The position numbers and the translations under genes were made by a program. From the NCBI GenBank assembly GCA_037355855.1, contig CM074768.1:1922001-1986000 (forward strand): DNA of 64,000 bases, in the 5' to 3' direction. The notes beneath the pieces were generated by a model, which was not told where the DNA came from, did no database searches, and saw only the letters and a list, made by a program, of their open reading frames with translations. The stretch comes from Pseudo-nitzschia pungens. Its lineage: Eukaryota > Bacillariophyta > Bacillariophyceae > Bacillariales > Bacillariaceae. This document shows, one piece after another, positions 42,572 to 54,522 of the stretch (position 1 is its first letter; each line of letters begins with the position of its first letter).

Positions 42572-43284
42572 CTACCTCTGTTCCGAAATAATTGAACTAT
42601 GACCGATATGTGTGCGTTCCTAATAACTGAACGTTTGCCGTACAACTAAGTAGAAAATGTACCACGAAAATAAAAACTCTAAAATAAATTGACAGGAATA
42701 CGTACACAATGGCTAATTTTGCATTTGATCAATCCGATTAACAATTTGATCAATCCGATTAGCAATTTGATCAATCGGATTAACAATTTGATCAATCCGA
42801 TTAGATTCATACGAGGAAAAAAAGCGTAATCGAAAAAAAAACTGACAAAAACTCGTTTTTAGCATGCGTTGGGTCCCTCATAGACCAAAAAAATTCAAAT
42901 CGGACACCGCACCCGGGCTATAAAATGGGTCTCTTTCGAACAGAAGTGAAGGTACAAGAACTCTCTTCCTGTTTCTATCACCTATTGCTAGACAAAAGTT
43001 TAGTGTCTCAGCTTTCGAAAGAACCTTCCTAGAGGTTCAAATGCCAGGTGGAAGGCTTTCAAGCGGTGAAATCACATTTGCAGGGCGGGACAGTCCCTGT
43101 TCAAGTCCCAATGAAAGGTAGACCAATACCGTACCACTGATGTAACTAGTGTCTAAACAGGAGGCATAAGGACATAGTTGAGGAGAGTTCAACCCAAAAA
43201 GAACGAATTGAATTGGTTGAAAATTGATCGATAGTCAACCTTGTATGTGCTAGGTGGTCAGTTATTTCGGAACAGAGGAGGTAG
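42572..43284. mobile_element. Mariner/Stowaway-like non-autonomous element (713 bp)
   Basis: The inverted ends read CTACCTCTGTTCCGAAATAA (left) and, on the complement, CTACCTCCTCTGTTCCGAAA then TAACTGA (right), flanked by TA on both sides (42570-42571, 43285-43286). The end motif resembles CTCCCTCCGTTCC.AAATA ends of Stowaway/mariner elements. The interior has four tandem units of AATTTGATCAATCCGATTA (about 42721-42805) and no transposase frame. Confidence 0.8.
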
Positions 43285-44714
43285 TACTAACTTACGCTTC
43301 GTATTGCTTCAAACTTACCTGGTACCTTACGGTACGGTACGAGTACGAAGGTTAACAAACCGAGAAACGAAGAACGAGCACCGTTGCAACAGCCGTTGCG
43401 GTTGCGGTTATTATTAGTATTCCGGCTCTGCCTCCTCGCCGTCCGAAAGATTGCCTCCTACCGGTACACCGAAGTACTATTACTTTATGTGGGTAAGGTT
43501 ATCTACGTGTACTGATACTGCTACCGCACATGGTTCATCCTTCTGATGTTGTAATCTTTCCTTACTTTGTATTGTATTCGGAGTGAGTGAGTCGTTTTGG
43601 CAAGTAAATACGAAGTAAGGTTTACCGGTACGTTGAGGGTAGTGGGAGTGATCCACACGAGTATCTTAACTTACGTAGTAGCCTTACGGTACGTTATTCG
43701 TTCCATTAGTACTTCGAATTTATTTTCTTCTTGTTGATTGGGAGAGATGTTGGGAAAAACTGGTAACTCAATTGTAGTAGGATAGAAGTAGACTCACTCC
43801 CTGCCAGCACTTTGAATGCTGCTCCTGTTTTTGTGATTGCCGGCACGACCCAAAAAGAATGCTATATCTAGCTACTAGAGTAGTAAGTACTACTTCTACT
43901 ACTAGTATTAGTCCTCCTCGTTTGCTGGCAAGAAAGCAACAAGAAGGAGAGGAATACTACTATTACTAGCACTAATACTACTACTAGTACCACTAGCACT
44001 ACTAGCACTACTACTATCATTTTTCTTTGGTGCCCGTGCAGCACTGCTGGTGGTGGTGGTGGTGGTGGTGTTAATGGTGCCAATTTCTTGGTGTTACTAG
44101 TATTAGCACTCTAGTACTAGTACTAGTATTACTACTAACGTACTGACTGACTGACTGAAAGAAGAGAAATTTACTGCTGTTAGTTAGTAAGTTACTACTA
44201 CTAGCAACTAGTAGTACCAGCAATGCTGATGTGCCACAAGTGGTGCTGGTGGTGCTGGTGCTGTGCTGGTGTGCTGGTGTGCTCCTGGTGCCAAGAAGAA
44301 GCAGATTTGATTTCTTTGTTGGTTGTAAGGTTACTCGTACTACGTACCACCAGAATTGATTGCTGGCTCCTCTGGTGTACGGTACCAGTAGCAACAACAG
44401 GAAGTTCTTGCTACTACTACTAGCAAAGGTTAGTGCTGGCTCTATTTCTACCTACTAGTAGTACTAGTACTATTACCGTACTACTACTAGTACTAGTACT
44501 ACTACAAAGAGTAGTGCTACGACCGTACCGTAATGCTGCTAGTTGAAAATAATGAAACCACGATTGCTTTCCAAGAAGGCATCAACATCGATAGTAGTAG
44601 TATCATGATACTATTTACCATTACCAACTCCGACAATAGTACTAGCACTATCATGCGATAATAATATTATTATGACGATTTTAATTTGTACGTAGTACTA
44701 CGTACATCACAGCA
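43285..44714. other. Gene-free stretch dominated by ACTAGT/AGTACT repeats
   Basis: GTACGGTA words occur at 43320-43350 and 43610-43700. From 43865 to 44660 the sequence is imperfect TAGTACTAGTAC and ACTACTACTAGT repeats broken by GTGCTGGTG runs (44230-44290). Reading frames here are repeat-derived. Confidence 0.55.
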
Positions 44715-45023
44715 ATGACAATCATCACATCGTCGACTACTATGGAAAATGAAGGACGAGGAGGGTCACGTACGGTGGTACGAGGAGCAAACCTTCCCGG
44801 TGTGTTCCGTGACATGATGATCGTGAATGGAATGAACCATGATGTCAAAATCGGAAACGGAATGATGGCCATTGTGGGATGCAACCGTGCGTACCATCCG
44901 ATCCAATCGCACTATCGTTCCCGCGGGACCCAAGAAACCACCGAACTGTCAACAAGTGCAAACGAGAAGAACGACGACACGGGAAACGTAGCTCGTAGTA
45001 GTAGTAGTAGTAAAGTACGCTAG
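44715..45023 (+). CDS. Possible small hypothetical protein
   Basis: The frame encodes 102 residues from an ATG at 44715. Composition in the middle is not low-complexity (MENEGRGGSRTVVRGANLPG, NGMNHDVKIGNGMMAIVG), but the end runs into a GTA triplet repeat (SSSSS). The stretch is more GC-rich than its flanks. No family is recognised, and it could equally be chance or part of a spliced transcript. Confidence 0.25.
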   Translation: MTIITSSTTMENEGRGGSRTVVRGANLPGVFRDMMIVNGMNHDVKIGNGMMAIVGCNRAYHPIQSHYRSRGTQETTELSTSANEKNDDTGNVARSSSSSKVR

Positions 45024-46809
45024 TAATACTTCGGAACTTCTTGGTCACGGTCGGATTGTTGTCGGTCCTACCGTAGTAGTACTACATGGATCGATGGATC
45101 GATGGATGGATTAGCGGGTTCGGAAGGGGTTCGGAAGTCTCGGTGTGCGAACCGGAACGAAAACGGCACAGCGTGATGGATTTTCTTGTTGACCAATCAT
45201 GGAGGAGGAGGAGGAAGAAGAAGATGATTCGATCGTTAGATCGATCGATCGATAAACCATAGCTTGGCCGAAAATTGCGTGTCTTCTTTTCTTTGTTTTG
45301 CATTTGGACCAATCTACAGAAAGACAACCAGTCGGTCTGCATTCGGTAGATATTGGGAACTTCCGAAGGTTAAGAAGAATTGGTTTGCAGTGGGTCATTC
45401 TTCTTCTTCTGCTGGTTGAGGATAGAGTTGTCGACGTAGTACTAGTAGTACTACTAGTACTAGTACGGTACCGTAGTGCGATCAACCACGTGTCGTTCTG
45501 TCAGCATGTATTGTTGTTCCATTGCTGATTGTTGGAGAACTGACGTATTTGTGGCACCCGTATTCATTTGGTTGCTGCTACAGTTACCACCCTTCTCTTC
45601 GATCGCCACTCGGGCAGGAACGGACAAAACGAAACGAAACGAAACGAAAGGAAGAGAACCCATGCGATGACGACAGTGAATGCACGAATGCGAATAAGGC
45701 TTACTCGTACGAGTACGAGCACAATACAGTTGTCCTTTATGAAGACCGGGCCAGATTCGAATGACACCACCGATGACAATATCGCATGCGGGATTGTCGA
45801 TTCTTGTTCTATTTTTATCGTCCCATCGGCTATTGATCCTTCCAAACACATTTCATATGACATTTTTGTGGTTTCCCGGTGCGCCAAAATGATACGCCAT
45901 ACTGATCGCGCGATCCAATATTTGCTTTGAATCTGGCTATAGAATGATTCCATCCAAAAAATATCATGCTTAGGTTCTCCCCATCGGGAAATCCATTTTC
46001 TCCGAGTGATAAGCCTCATCGGAATGGGCAATTCTAATCATATAGTTGTTAACTTGAATACGACCGAGATTTCGTAGTTCGTCAAGTCGTCAGATTAATT
46101 AAGTTGAATTCAGCAGGACACTAATGTCTTTCAGTTGTATCTATATCTCCGTCCTTCGTTTCGTACTATCGAGAGAAAATTTCGGAATCAATATTATCAT
46201 ATTGAAGCCTCGGTATATCCCACCCAAAAGATTTACTTAGGAAAAAGCCTTTGTGTTGTCCGTTTCGGCAATTCAAAAAACGATGATTCCGCGGATTGTT
46301 CGAACCGTGAATGGAACGTTTCTTATCATGTGTGAGCATATCTTTGGCGACAAAAAGAAAAATTCCAGCCCTGGAAACAATTTCCGCAGTGCGGAAAAAA
46401 AATTCGAGGTGGAATCGCAACCGTGCTTTCCAACGGGACACCCGGTCGTCCTTGGTTCGGTTCTTTTTCGGTTGCCGACTATTATGGCCGACATACATAT
46501 AACCTATAACAAGCACAGAGGTCTCCGCTCATGGTTTATGGCTCATGGCTTATGGCAGAATGAATTCATCTATGGCAGGAACTCAATATGCAATACGCTA
46601 CTAGGACGAACTATTTTACCCATGAGGACCATCAGATTTTTAAATTTCAGTAACTAGTAACGTTACTAATACTCGGGAACTTTAGTTTGTTTGTTTGTTT
46701 GTGGGTTATGAGTAAACTGTATTTGTTGTAGTTGTAGTGGTGTGCTGATCTATTCTATACCGTCCGTTCCGCACGGCGTTGGTAGTGGGTGTCGTAGTTT
46801 GTTGGAGTG
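45024..46809. other. Spacer without a supportable gene
   Basis: It contains ATCG repeats (45088-45108, 45236-45255), an ACTAGTAGTACTACTAGTAC run (45437-45470) and a GAAAC repeat (45628-45650). Several frames of 100-155 codons occur on both strands at 45460-46660, but none has a recognisable motif or consistent composition. Confidence 0.4.
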
Positions 46810-48324
46810 TTATGCCGCCGCAGCCGGAACGTCCGTCGGAGGAGTGCCGACGAGATGGAACGAGTTTTCTAGAAAGGCGTCGATGATTTCTGCATGGTCG
46901 TAACCACCGCTATGATTGGTCCCGTTGCTGTCGCGCATGCTGTTGTTGTCGTCGTTGTTGTTGTTCTGGCTTGCGGCAGAATGTGAGGCCGAGGCCGAAA
47001 CGGACCGAGAGGACGATGAGGAAATGGGCGACGCCTCCGCCGACGACGAATCAATCCACCAATAGACCGCTTTGAGCAACACCGAATCGTAGTAGAGACC
47101 CTCCTGGGAAGTCGTTTCACCCTCCTGCGTCTTGCAAATGTGGGAGAGATTGTGAAATACAGCAGGTATGCAAATCTTGTCCACTCCCTTGATGTCGTGC
47201 TTGATGTATTCCAGGGCGAGCTTGTACAGCGTCTTGGCAATGTGGAAGAGTTCCCACGGATCGTTCGTGCCGCTCTCGCTGGGAATGTTCGCTCCGTGAT
47301 ACCACCACGAAGGCGAAGGCGAAGACATTGTCGATGATGATATCATGTTCATGGCCGAGAACTTATGCATCCCCCACAAGTGGTTGGAGAGGGCCGAATT
47401 GAAAATGAGCACAAATGAGCGGTCGTCCATGGATGCCTTTCGCCACTCGGATTTTTCCATGACAATGGGCAGCGAGTAGACCTGGTGGTACATCCACGTT
47501 CTCGGGGAGGCTTTTCGGCTTTCTTCCTGGCCGGCGTAGGGAATGGTCCGGACCAGGGAGTTTTTCGTCATTCTGGAAGGAGGCGTCGTCGTCGTCGTCG
47601 TTCTTGTTGACGATGTTGTTGTTGTTGTTGTTGCTGCTGCTGCTGTAACGGAATGAGAATCGCTGGTGCCCAGGGAATCGGATTCGTCGTGGTCGACTGT
47701 CATCATTAAATCGTCAATGCCGGCGTCCGTAAACAAATCCTCCATGAGATCGTCAAAGGTGTAGAGATCCATAGTGGTCTCGTCGGTACACGTTGTGGCA
47801 TCGTGGCAGTTGCAATCCGAGTTGGAATTGGAATTGGAATTGGAATTGGAATTGGAATTGAAACTCGCATCGGCATTGGAATGGTTGTAATGACAGTAGG
47901 ATCCGCCAAACAGCCGAGCGGTCATGATCTCCTTGTGTTTCCAGAGGGCCACCTCCAGCAGGTGGTTTGCTTTGGAATAGCAGCCCTTAGCCATGAGCGC
48001 ACATGCTTTGTTGTTCAGCGCCTGGATCGACATTCTTTCTTCTTCGCAGCAGGAGTATTTGTAGTACAAAGAGGCGGAGGCAGACGATCCGGAAGCAACA
48101 GATGGGAAGGAAGACGACAATAGAGATGAGGAGGAAGAGGAAGAGGAGTTTTCCCTACATCGGGATGTTGCCGTGGTAGTTTGTGTTGTTTGTGCTGTTC
48201 GAGTTGATGGTGTTTGTGTTTGTGTAGTATGTGTATCTTGGTGATTGTGATAAACGGGATAATACCGAAACGAGTCGCCCGTGTCTTGGTGGTGGTGGTG
48301 GTGATCGCTATAGTATGTTGTCAT
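46810..48324 (-). CDS. TPR-like helical protein with low-complexity inserts
   Basis: The product has 504 residues from the ATG at 48324. The N-terminus is His/Thr/Gln/Ser-rich. The helical parts read SIQALNNKACALMAKGCYSK and ANHLLEVALWKHKEI (about 98-132), then after acidic and Asn/Ser inserts (a SNSNSN run from a GGAATT-type repeat), SFVLIFNSALSNHLWGM (about 305), LFHIAKTLYKLALEYIK (about 362) and ICIPAVFHNLSHICKTQEG (about 388). The A-x-x-L-x-x-A spacing and paired helices fit tetratricopeptide-like repeats; similar NSALSNHLWG / LYELA sequences belong to a large diatom-specific family of unknown function. I infer a protein-interaction role. Confidence 0.7.
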   Translation of the reverse strand: MTTYYSDHHHHHQDTGDSFRYYPVYHNHQDTHTTQTQTPSTRTAQTTQTTTATSRCRENSSSSSSSSLLSSSFPSVASGSSASASLYYKYSCCEEERMSIQALNNKACALMAKGCYSKANHLLEVALWKHKEIMTARLFGGSYCHYNHSNADASFNSNSNSNSNSNSNSDCNCHDATTCTDETTMDLYTFDDLMEDLFTDAGIDDLMMTVDHDESDSLGTSDSHSVTAAAATTTTTTSSTRTTTTTTPPSRMTKNSLVRTIPYAGQEESRKASPRTWMYHQVYSLPIVMEKSEWRKASMDDRSFVLIFNSALSNHLWGMHKFSAMNMISSSTMSSPSPSWWYHGANIPSESGTNDPWELFHIAKTLYKLALEYIKHDIKGVDKICIPAVFHNLSHICKTQEGETTSQEGLYYDSVLLKAVYWWIDSSSAEASPISSSSSRSVSASASHSAASQNNNNDDNNSMRDSNGTNHSGGYDHAEIIDAFLENSFHLVGTPPTDVPAAAA

Positions 48325-50667
48325 GGTTCTTGGTGAGTCTGTCTCGCTTGTTTGCCTGCCTGCTTGCTGCTGTGTGCGTTGTGCTAACTTCTTAAAACTT
48401 TTACAGTCGGTTCAACTTGACTTTGCCGTTGCGATAATTGTGCAAAAATCGTACCAACGAACGAGATGAAAAAGTGGAAATCAATAATTGTGAAACTTAA
48501 ACGAAAACGTCAAAAATATTACGATAGCAAAAATTGGTCCCGTATTAAAACAGAAGACCATAAGCTTCACTACCGCATTTCTATTTCCCCTTCTGATGTG
48601 GTGTGGGTTTGGGTCTGAACCGCACAGGGCCGTGCTTCATTTTTTTCGGTGATACTTGAACTGCAGTCGTTCGATCGGATTTACATATCAGAGTTTACAA
48701 TGGAACCATAGTTGGCAACCCACTCACACTTTTTACCACCGGGATTCACTCGGTGGGAGGTGAAACTAGTCATTCATAACTCCCGGTGTTGGATTGAGAA
48801 TTCCAGTCATTTTGTGCAACATTTATTATTTACTCGCGCGTCGGTCCTTTTTCTGCGATTCGAATTTATTGACGACGAATCGAAACCCGGGTTCCGGGAC
48901 GTGCCCTGCGTGACCGTGAATCCACGCATTCTTATCTGAATGCAACATTGGATCATGAACCGTAACAACAAAGAAGGCGACCACTTCGCTTCCATTGTAT
49001 TAGGTTGCTGTTATTATGGTCCATAATTGAACAGCAATTTCATTAGGATTTATGAACCGAGATCCGATTTCAAAACTTCGGACAATCACATCCGGGAAGC
49101 GATAAGGCTCTCCGTGTTTGCACATACGAAATCGGATCTTGGTTGGGATTTAGCGAATTCCAACCGTCACGCATCACAAAATGGCTCACACCAATTTCGT
49201 TGCTCAGTACAGGTACACACTGTTTTTTGTCGTTGCGAAAAGATTGCTGCAACGAAAACAGGTTTCGTCGTCGTTCCCCGTCTGTGCGTGTGCGTATGCG
49301 AATGCGTGCACGTTAGCCGTAAGGCTTCCCGGATGGTGGAATTGCGCGACGAAGCGGCAGTTGGGTCCATTGGAACAACGACCAATGCGAACTGCAAAAT
49401 ACACGCATGAGACGTTTTGAGAGAAATGACGCAACAAACCAATGAATTTATCTGCGTCTGGGTCTACGTTATACCATACCACGATTGCGTGACCCCGGCT
49501 TTCTCCGCGCAACCGTTGGGGCACCATTTTTTGTCATTTTCAGTGTGCCGCCGCAGTGCATCGATCCCGGACTCTGAGTCCAGTAGAACAACCGAACCGA
49601 ACCTAATCTACGTGTACTTGTACTTGTACTTGTATTCGAACGGTAGGTATGAGGAATCGAAGGAATTAAGGAATAGTCTGCGTGACCCTGACTTTCTCCG
49701 CGGAGAAACCGGATGTGTCAATTTTCGAAGCTGCCCAGCGGATGATACATGCGTTCATTCATTCGAACGGCCAATCATCAACTAACCCAACCCAACCCAA
49801 CCCACCAGGTCCATTGGATTCTCCTCTTGATGGCGTTTCCGACGCTATTGTTGTACGAAGTAACATAATATGTACCACTATATCATGAAAAAAATTATGC
49901 TATTGTAGATGTTGTGATTGTTGGTAGTTGTTGTATTTCCACGGTACAACATAGTTGTGTCTGGAGAATCGGATGATACCTACCGCACGGTACTGGTATA
50001 TCAAAATCATGAAAGCTACCAAGGAATGAATCAAAATCGACCGACCGACCGACCGACCAACCGATCGATCGTGCATCGTGCCAATCGTGGTGTTTGTGTG
50101 TTGTTGCGCGGAACCGAAGCATAATAGTATCGTTCTCCTCGTTCCTCCCGCAAAGAGAAAGGAGCATACATCATCGTAACCATCGTTTCCTTTCGTTTCA
50201 TCCATGGCTGTGGAAAATCCGATCCAATATCAGAGAAGTTTTCAAGTTTGTTGATCCCAGGCTTTGCGTTGGAATGAATCGCCCCGCGCGGCCGCCGACA
50301 AACCAAACAGACCAGACCAGACCAGACCAGATCAGATCAGACCAAATCGAATCCCATCCAAACTAACTCACAGACAAACTAACTACGTAGTATTTCTTTA
50401 AAAAAAAATCAATCAATCATCAATCAATCAGGCATCATCTCTGATCCGTTCTAATGGCATATCCCCAGTTCAGTTCTTCCGTTCGACCCCATTAGTTTCG
50501 TTAAAGTTTTTCGTTTCTATGGTACATCAGTCAGTCTTTCCTTCATTCCTTCAATTCCTTCATTACCCAAATCTCGCACAACCCAAAGCAATGCTGTAGC
50601 TATTCCATTGCATTCCGATACAACATCAACATCAACACCAATAACTACTACTACTACTACTACTACA
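48325..50667. other. Spacer without a supportable gene
   Basis: It holds the upstream region of the TPR-like gene and the downstream region of the MFS gene. Short repeats: CTTGTA at 49616-49632, AACCC at 49785-49803, GACC at 50038-50058, AGACC/AGATC at 50306-50345 and AATC at 50409-50430. Reading frames of up to 127 codons lack any motif. Confidence 0.45.
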
Positions 50668-53011
50668 TTACGCAATGGATGGCGGCAGGTAATCGGAATT
50701 CCCGAGCTGAGCCTCCAGGTTCTTCTTTCGCTTTTTCTTCTTGGCCTGCAGCGTTTTTTGCTTAAACTTGCGGTTCTCCTCCTGAACGGCGGCCTGCAGC
50801 TTGGCGCTGCCAATGCGCACGTCGTGCGGGTGCCGCACGACGCAGGCGACGCAAAAGAGCGAGATCAACCCCAGCACCGAGATGTAGAATCCCGGGAGCA
50901 TCTGTGGCACCAGCGTGTTGAAAAAGTTGGGGTACATCTCGTCGGGGTCCACGATCGTGTTCGCCTTGTAGTAGAGTCCGGTGGCCACCAGCGGCATGGT
51001 GCCCCCAAAGAGGGTGGCGGCCGTGTTGTGTCCGACGGCGACGCCCGTGAAGGAGAGCGTGGGATCGGCCATCCAGAGCTCGACCTCCAGTGCGGCCATG
51101 CCACCGTTGACCAGGGCGAGGCAGGCGGCGAGCAGAATCTGTCCCAGAAAGATTCCCCACCAGCAGCCGGTCTCGAACATGCTGAACATGACCGGGCAGG
51201 CCACGATGAGGCCGGGTAGTCCGATGCACATGAGGTCCCTCCGGTGTTGGAAGCGATCCGAGGCCTGTCCCGAGAGGAGTAGCAGTACGATGTAGACCCC
51301 GACGACGCCAAAGTTCATGGAATCGGCGTGGGCCTGCGTCATGATTCCCTTGAGTTCCGACAGGTATACGGGGCAGAACAAGAACAGGACGTAAAAGGTG
51401 CTGGTGGTGGCGCTCAGGAGGCCAATCATGCCGGCGAGCTGTCGCCTCCGAAAGGGACTGGCCATGAGATCCATAATGGCGGGCCGGGAATCGCCGTCGA
51501 GTTCGGCCTCGGCTTCCCGCACCTGTTCCTCGATCTCCTTTTGCTCGTTTCGCTCCGCCCAGAACTTGGATTCCTCGGTTTGGCTGACGACGTGGTAGAG
51601 GATGGGAGCCAGAAGGAGGGAGAACAAAAAGGGCAGGCGCCAGGCCCATGCGTCGACCTGATCTTGTGTGAACGAAAATCGGACGCACGTGGTCACCAAA
51701 GAGGCCAGCAGGAAACCTCCGACCTGGACAGAATAAACAAAGCAAAAAAAATAAATAAATGAATGAGTAAGGTTATGTATGCGCGTCGGTTCAATGTTGC
51801 ACTTGTTTGCAGGGCAATCAGCAACAAAACAGAAACACAAACAACAACACGCAACAACACGCAACAACGAAATGCAACGACATGCAACAAACGCACCGAA
51901 CTCGCGTCGCAAACGCTCCCACGGAATCCCCGATTCCGGGCCGAGGACTGCTCGATCGACAAGACATAGGATCCCGCCAGCTGGCCACCGACCGACAGTC
52001 CCTGGAGCATGCGCAGCAGCACCAGCAGAATGGGTGAGGTCCAGCCGAGCGTCCCAAAGCCGGGCAGGACGCCCATGAGCACCGAGGGAATCGTGATGAG
52101 CAGAATGGAAAAGACCAGGGCGTGCTTGCGACCGACGATGCGATCGCCAATCTCACCAAACAAAATGGCACCGATGGGCCGCATGACAAAGGCGGCCAGG
52201 TAGACGCCAAAGGAGTTGACCAGCTGGAGTTGCTTGGAGGAATGCGGAAAGAAGCAGGCACCAATCTCGGAGGCCAAGAGTCCGTAGACGGCAAAGTCGT
52301 ACCTGAAGTGCGAAACCCCCATTAGGAAGAGATGAAAAAGTATGAAATGCAATCCATAAAATAATAATAGTTTGGAGTGAGTGAACCGTGATTAGTTAGT
52401 TGGCAGTGTCCGGTGAAAGAAACGATGGCAGACATTGCAGACGACACAGACAATACAGTCAACACAACACTAAAAACGTATACTACAGTATACGTTTTTA
52501 GAAAGAATCCAAGAAAGCATTGACGCAACAGCTTGGGATTCACATGAAACACAAACAATATCACCACCACCACCAAAAACAACAACAACAACAAAAAACA
52601 ACACAAACAATATCCTTCCTTTCCACGCACGCACCACTCGTAAATGTTTCCTCCCACTCCGCTGAGCAATCCCCAGATGTTGTCGTCTCCGTGGTCGTTG
52701 TCCGACGCCGAATAAAAGCTCAGTTCCTCCTCGTGCATCTGCTTCTCGGCCTCCGTCATGTTTGCGTAGTGGTCCGAGTGATTCTCGTCGATGCCCAGCT
52801 GGTCCATTCCCTCGATCCGGGGCCCGCTGCTATTGTCATTGGGTGAATCTGCTCCCGCTCCTTCTCCCGTTCCTCCAATGGTTGTGGCGTCAATCATGGG
52901 AGCAGCGGCAAACACGGCGGAACCCTTTCGTGCATTGTTGGAAGGCTTGGAGAGTCCACGGGCGGCGAGGGGATCGTAGGGTTTTGGATCGGACGGTGGC
53001 GAATCCTCCAT
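50668..53011 (-). CDS. MFS metabolite:proton symporter (MHS type), three exons
   Basis: The gene is complement(join(50668..51723, 51897..52302, 52635..53011)), 612 residues from the ATG at 53011. Exon 1 is a long acidic cytosolic head ending GGNIYEW; splicing gives NIYEWYDFAVYGLLASEIGA, a hallmark of the metabolite:H+ symporter (ProP/citrate/shikimate) branch of the major facilitator superfamily. Motif A reads GEIGDRIVGRKHAL, with one residue more than the usual G-x3-D-R-x-G-R-K. LLRMLQGLSVGGQLAGSYVL and RGFRGSVCDASSVGGFLLAS follow, the latter made by the second splice. About twelve hydrophobic segments are visible. The C-terminus is basic (KKKKRKKN). It likely carries an organic acid, amino acid or osmolyte with protons. 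The substrate is unknown. Confidence 0.88.
51724..51896 (-). other. Intron 2 of the MFS gene
   Basis: GT-AG intron read on the minus strand: donor GTGCGTTTG, acceptor TTATTCTGTCCAG. Removal joins phase-0 codons to give DASSVGGFLL. It holds a GTTGTTGC/GTGTTG-type repeat. Confidence 0.75.
52303..52634 (-). other. Intron 1 of the MFS gene
   Basis: GT-AG intron read on the minus strand: donor GTGCGTGCG, acceptor TTTCGCACTTCAG. Removal restores the split Trp codon in YEWYDF. It contains an inverted repeat AAAAACGTATAC..GTATACGTTTTT at 52473-52501 and a TTGTTG/GTGGTGG repeat. Confidence 0.75.
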
Positions 53012-54522
53012 CGTTGGCAATGTAGCGGTGGTGTTATGCAGTAACTTAGTAGTAGTAGTAGTTGTTGTTGTTCTTGTTGTACTAGTAGTACTACTAGTAG
53101 TAGTAGCGGTTTGTGCAGAGCAGGCAGACAGTCAGTCGTTGGATAGCAAACTGGAGTGCGGTCTGGTACAGCACAGTATGGGTACAGTGTATCGTGTTTA
53201 GACGTTCGAGAATGAATCAATGAATCTCAATCTCAACGAACAAATAATAATAATAATCGATCCTTCGTGTTGGATGCGCAAATTTCCTTGCTTCTTCTCG
53301 GCGGGGTATAATATTTTCGATACGTAAGGTTATCGATGGCTTCTTCGATCAATTCACCACTCTCAGAGATGAAGAAGGAGATGATATTGTGATAATGGCA
53401 ATGATAATGGCAATGACAAATCTCTTTCTTTCTTCTTCTCCGTCGACAACTCCAAAGCTGTTCCACGGGGTCGATACAGAAAAAGTAATGTAGCGCTAGA
53501 CGTGTTGACTGAGTGAGCCGGAGGCAACAGAAACCGATAGACTTTGTAACGTAACTACAATCGTAGTAGTTGAACTTATACTCGGTCGGTTAGTGGTGGT
53601 AATGGTGGTGGTGCTTGTTGTCGATGATGATGATGATGATGATGAGAACGCGAATCAATCAATCGCCACGATCTCTCTCTCTCCTTTCTTTACAGTAGTC
53701 CTCCCTGGACAAAACCCGAGCGCAAGTCGGCGAACACAGCAACAACGATACTACCGGTACTGCCAAAGAAGAAGCTATTTTTCCATTACAGTTCGTAAGA
53801 TTTACAATACCGTAGGTACATGTAAGTTACAGGATCGTCGAACTTCTTCACTCGTTTGCGGTGACTCGTAGCCTTCTTGGTCGGGACACCGTACGGTACG
53901 AGTTTGGTATGATTACTTACGGTACTTCAAAGTACACCCTCCTACTCGAACGGATAGAAAGTAGCAGTCCAACAATCCAACAACACGCGGTGCGGTAGTA
54001 AGGTTACCAAATCCCTAAAAAGCCGAAGAAAAACGATGGTCCATAGTGGGAATCCGTGTCGCCACCGCTCCCGTCGGGGATACCGGATCGAATACATAGG
54101 AATATTCGACCGTTACGCCGCGTCCGCGCGAACCCAAATCGCTCAATCCGGGGTCCGCTGGCGAAGACACGTGCGGTCTTAGTCGCCATCGGAAAGGACG
54201 ACCCCCAATGCGATCCATCCAACCTGCACACGGGTCGATAGTAGGGCGCGCTTGCACGCGGCGAACTCGCAGAATTTTCGGTCCGCGGGCGTCGTACGGT
54301 AGGTTACGGAAAGAGTGCAAGTAATTGACTCGTACGTATGGTACGAGTACGAGTAAGTTACCACGTACAAATACCACGTACAAGTACGAAGAACATCATC
54401 CATCTCAACTTTTCGTCAATCGGATCGACCGGTGGATCGATCGGAAGCAAAAAGAGAAATCTTAGCGTTCCGTTTTCCGGTTTTTGGAGAGGATGGAAGA
54501 TGATGTTGTGGAAAAACATACT
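53012..54522. other. Spacer with short motifs
   Basis: It contains the MFS upstream region (GTAGTAGTTGTTGTTG, 53048-53105), ATGATG repeats (53621-53642), CCGTACGGTACGAG words (53890) and GTACGAGTACGAGTAAG words (54330-54390). A minus-strand frame at 54004-54231 has GC-rich composition but no motif. No gene is called. Confidence 0.45.

Noticed and set aside
43010..43130. tRNA-like stretch with GGTTCAAATGCC and CTGTTCAAGTCCC
   Set aside because: The sequences resemble a B box, but no T-arm or acceptor stem pairs around them.
45460..46660. Several 100-155 codon frames on both strands
   Set aside because: No conserved motif, no composition bias like the called genes, and overlapping frames on opposite strands.
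54004..54383. GC-rich minus-strand frames
   Set aside because: The composition is gene-like, but the frames are short, overlapping and carry no recognisable motif or clear splice partner.
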